Shown here: one piece after another, positions 61,326-64,000 of the stretch | Layout: each line of letters opens with the position of its first letter | How positions within the stretch are numbered: position 1 is the first letter of the stretch | Translations under genes and position numbers: made by a program | DNA from: Gossypium raimondii | Taxonomy: Eukaryota; Streptophyta; Magnoliopsida; Malvales; Malvaceae | Direction: 5' to 3' | Assembly (NCBI RefSeq): GCF_025698545.1 | Contig: NC_068575.1 | Location: 61,203,980 to 61,267,979, forward strand | Length of the DNA stretch: 64,000 nucleotides | The notes under the pieces: generated by a model | What the model saw: only the letters and a program-made list of their open reading frames with translations | Told to the model about the DNA's origin: nothing | The model's database searches: none

Positions 61326-61965
61326 TAGAGGTGTGTAAAATTCGGGTAAAACCGAAAAATTTCGGTTAACTGACCGAATTCGGTTAATCGAATTTTTTCG
61401 GTCGGAGGTCGGTTAATTATTTTTTGATTTTTCGGTTAACGGTTAATTCAGTTCGAAACCGGTCGGTTAACCGAAAAAATTCGGTTAACCGAAAAAATTA
61501 ATAAATAAAATTATAATATATAAATAGGTCCACTATTCATCTAAACCCAAGTATTTAACCCAACCCAACCCAATTACCCAACCCAACCCAATCATAAAAT
61601 TAAATTACAAATAATTTAATAAATAAAAACAAAATTTTAAAACTAAGACTAAAACTAAAGTCTAAAAGTCTAAAAATAATTTAATTATGTAGTGATTCAA
61701 TTTGGTTAATTCGGTTAATTCGGGTAATTCGGTTAATTCGGGTAATTCGGTTAATTTGGTTAATTTTTAACCAAAAATAAAAAAAACATATAATTTTCGG
61801 TTAATTCGGTTAACCGACCGAATTAACCGAAAAATTTCGGTTCGGTTAATTTTTTTGAAAAAAATTTCGGTTCGGTTAACGGTTAAAGATTTTGAAAGGT
61901 GGGTTAATTCGGTTAATGTTATTTCGGATCGGTTAACCGATCGGTTAACCGAATGAACACCCCTA
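61326..61965. mobile_element. hAT-like non-autonomous element rich in CGGTTAACCG palindromes
   Basis: The ends are TAGAGGTGTGTAAAATTCGG and, inverted, TAGGGGTGTTCATTCGG. Both sides carry the perfect 8-bp duplication AAAATATA (61318-61325 and 61966-61973), the hallmark of hAT insertion. Both flanking thirds are packed with CGGTTAA/TTAACCG words that can pair with themselves and with each other. The centre has a CCCAA array (61559-61590). No transposase. 640 bp. Confidence 0.8.
61559..61590 (-). repeat. (AACCC)n array, G-quadruplex motif on the minus strand
   Basis: Six C3 tracts separated by AA or AATTA, so six G3 tracts on the minus strand, inside the hAT-like element. Confidence 0.8.
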
Positions 61966-61973
61966 AAAATATA

Positions 61974-64000
61974 TATTGATGACATGTTGCTTTGTTGGTA
62001 ACGAGGAATGCTTTTAAAAGAGTTTAAATATAGTTTTTTCTCTTATTTTTATTGAGTAATTAAAGTTAAAAGTTCTAATACAGTCGTCGTTGTTGCCCGC
62101 CCAATTTAGTTTGTGTCCGTGTTAATATGCACCGCCCGTGTTTTGTTTTGAATAAATTTTTTGTTGTTTTTTTTAAAATATATATTTTTCTTTTAATAGT
62201 TTCCAATTTTTAAGTTGTTATAATTTTGAAAAAATTTGGCTTCTGGCAGTTAGATTAACCCTGCAAGTTACAATTTTTCCTTTCAGAATGTTCTATAAAT
62301 TGCTCAATATTCTCTTCATTTCATACAACAATACACAACAATAACTTATCTTTTCTCCCATAGCTCACCTGTTTCTTTTCATTATATTTTCCAATCAATT
62401 TTCCAGCTCTATTTTCCAATTATTTTTCTGTTTTTTTAAGAAGAGCAACATCAATTTTGTTCTATCTTTTTTATTCAGATGTACAAATATTAAAGTATTA
62501 CGTTAACATTGAAGGGCAACGTCTACTATACAATTACACCGATTAAGGGGAGAATTTTCTTCTAAAGCAGTGATTTTTCACGACACAATTATTATTTTAT
62601 TTATTTACACAATTTATTTATCCAGACAATACTAATGATTTTATTTTATAATAGTATATTTTTTTACAGAATTAACGAGGTTTTTGGACTGCAAATATAA
62701 AAAGGATAATGTAGAAAGGAGTAAAAACAATTGAAAAAATTGTCTTGACTTGTTGGGTGGAGTTGTTAAAATAATTAAATGTGAATATTATGATAAATGT
62801 AATGTTGTTTAGTCTATTGTATTTTTATATTAGTTTATTTTTTTATTATAGTTAATTTAACTTGTATTGTATTTGTAATAGTGAATTTTAAAAATAAAAG
62901 AAAACAAAAAAGCGGTTCATGTTTAAACCAGTCTACAAGGTGTTGAAGTTGATTAGTGGGTCGATCAATAATATTATCATTAGTGGGTCGATAAATAATA
63001 ATATCACTTATCTCAAACAATCATTACATTTACCTGCCTTTTTTTTAATGCTCGAAGCTGAATATCTCTGTAGATTTGAAAGTGAAACCAATCAACAATT
63101 GTAAAAAGTAATGTGTGGGTATAAACCAAATACTACGGAAGACTTCTAGCCTTAAAATGCCATTTGCCATACCAAACTGAAAAAGCAGCCCCCCTCTTCT
63201 CTTTCTTTGAAATGTCCAGGTGATGGAGATGTTCATCCCAGGCCCGGCTCACAATTCCTTAATTTTATTAAAGTTAAATAAATATAAATATTAAATAATA
63301 ATTTGAATTTAGACTTTAGACTTTCGAAAAATATGGTTGTTTTTGGATTATTTAAAAAAATGATAGATTTAAAAAAAAAAGTGATCCAATCATATTAGAT
63401 TACAAATTTATTGTAAATGTGCCACATGTTATATTTTAAAATTTAAAATAATAATATTGGATTGGACTGTACTCATTTTAAAAAAAATTGTGAAGTATGA
63501 TACGTATCTTACGCATAATGAACTTACCATCTACATGTTGAGATCACTTTTGGAGAGAAAATCACCATATATTTTCAAATAATCTAAAATCACCATGTTT
63601 CTTAAATATTTTTAAAATACAATATTTTTACAATACATTGTTGAATTTACAATTTGGGTACTTTATTATATTAGCACGTATATATTTCTAATTAATTATG
63701 GTTTTCCTATGATTTGCTTTAATACTTCTTTAAATTTCTTTGAAAGCAAAAACAATTTTGGCAAATTGAAAAGTTATTTCTAAATAAAACAATTTGAATT
63801 AAAAATTGGACTCCTTTTATATTCTTAATAAAAGTGTCAAAATGAACCTTATATGTTAGTCTAATGATCAGCATGTTCATTATTTTAGGTGTGACTTAAA
63901 TTCCATCGCTAATCATTTTACTATTAGTGTTTTGTCCTCATCTTATAATTCAAAAAATCTAAAATTGCATCAATAATAATTTAGTTGCTTATTTATCTCA
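61974..64000. other. gene-free AT-rich DNA to the window end
   Basis: A short direct repeat (ATTAGTGGGTCGAT) occurs twice at 62952-62994. A pyrimidine-rich, leader-like stretch lies near 62330-62440 but no start codon with exons follows. Nothing else is supported on either strand. Confidence 0.45.

Overview
This window is plant nuclear DNA. The genes carry many GT-AG introns, the intergenic DNA is very AT-rich and full of small inverted-repeat elements, and the encoded proteins are typical of angiosperms: a peroxisomal acyl-CoA oxidase ending in ARL, a DREB-type ERF, a plant agenet protein and a plant O-fucosyltransferase. The genes look dicot, and several dispersed repeats resemble ones I associate with cotton (Gossypium, Malvaceae). 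The genus is an inference, not a result.

Layout. 1-1080: a possible gene 3' end, then one end of a TIR transposon. 1084-4577: a second member of that TIR family, carrying decayed intron-containing pieces of two host genes (a CASP-like membrane protein and a CUE/ubiquitin-system-like protein). 4578-13700: gene-free, with inverted-repeat elements and unusually many CACGTG boxes. 13721-18539 (-): decayed DEAD-box RNA helicase (RH10-like). 20863-25985 (+): complete ACX1-type acyl-CoA oxidase, 14 exons, 664 aa. 25986-31436: repeats, with a long-hairpin MITE ending about 155 bp before the next start codon. 31437-32123 (+): intronless DREB A-4-like ERF, 228 aa. 34180-37162 (+): AIM24-like gene with all splice sites intact but two in-frame stops. 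38530-39997 (+): ribosomal protein eL15 (RPL15), 204 aa, with telo-box and site II promoter motifs. 41.8-53.3 kb (+): very large agenet-domain gene (G2484-1 type, about 2270 aa) with an internal 139-codon duplication. 54244-59190 (-): O-fucosyltransferase-family gene with a broken exon 7. 59191-64000: repeats, including a hAT-like element with a perfect 8-bp target duplication.

The genes do not form an operon or a metabolic cluster; each has its own housekeeping or regulatory role. The main pattern is alternation of intact genes (ACX1, ERF, RPL15, agenet) with three otherwise recognisable genes that carry disabling lesions (RH10, AIM24-like, O-FucT). This is what gene loss after genome duplication looks like, provided the lesions are not assembly errors. 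Exon coordinates for ACX1, AIM24-like, RPL15, agenet and O-FucT were worked out base by base and keep phase throughout. Those of the RH10 pseudogene are approximate.
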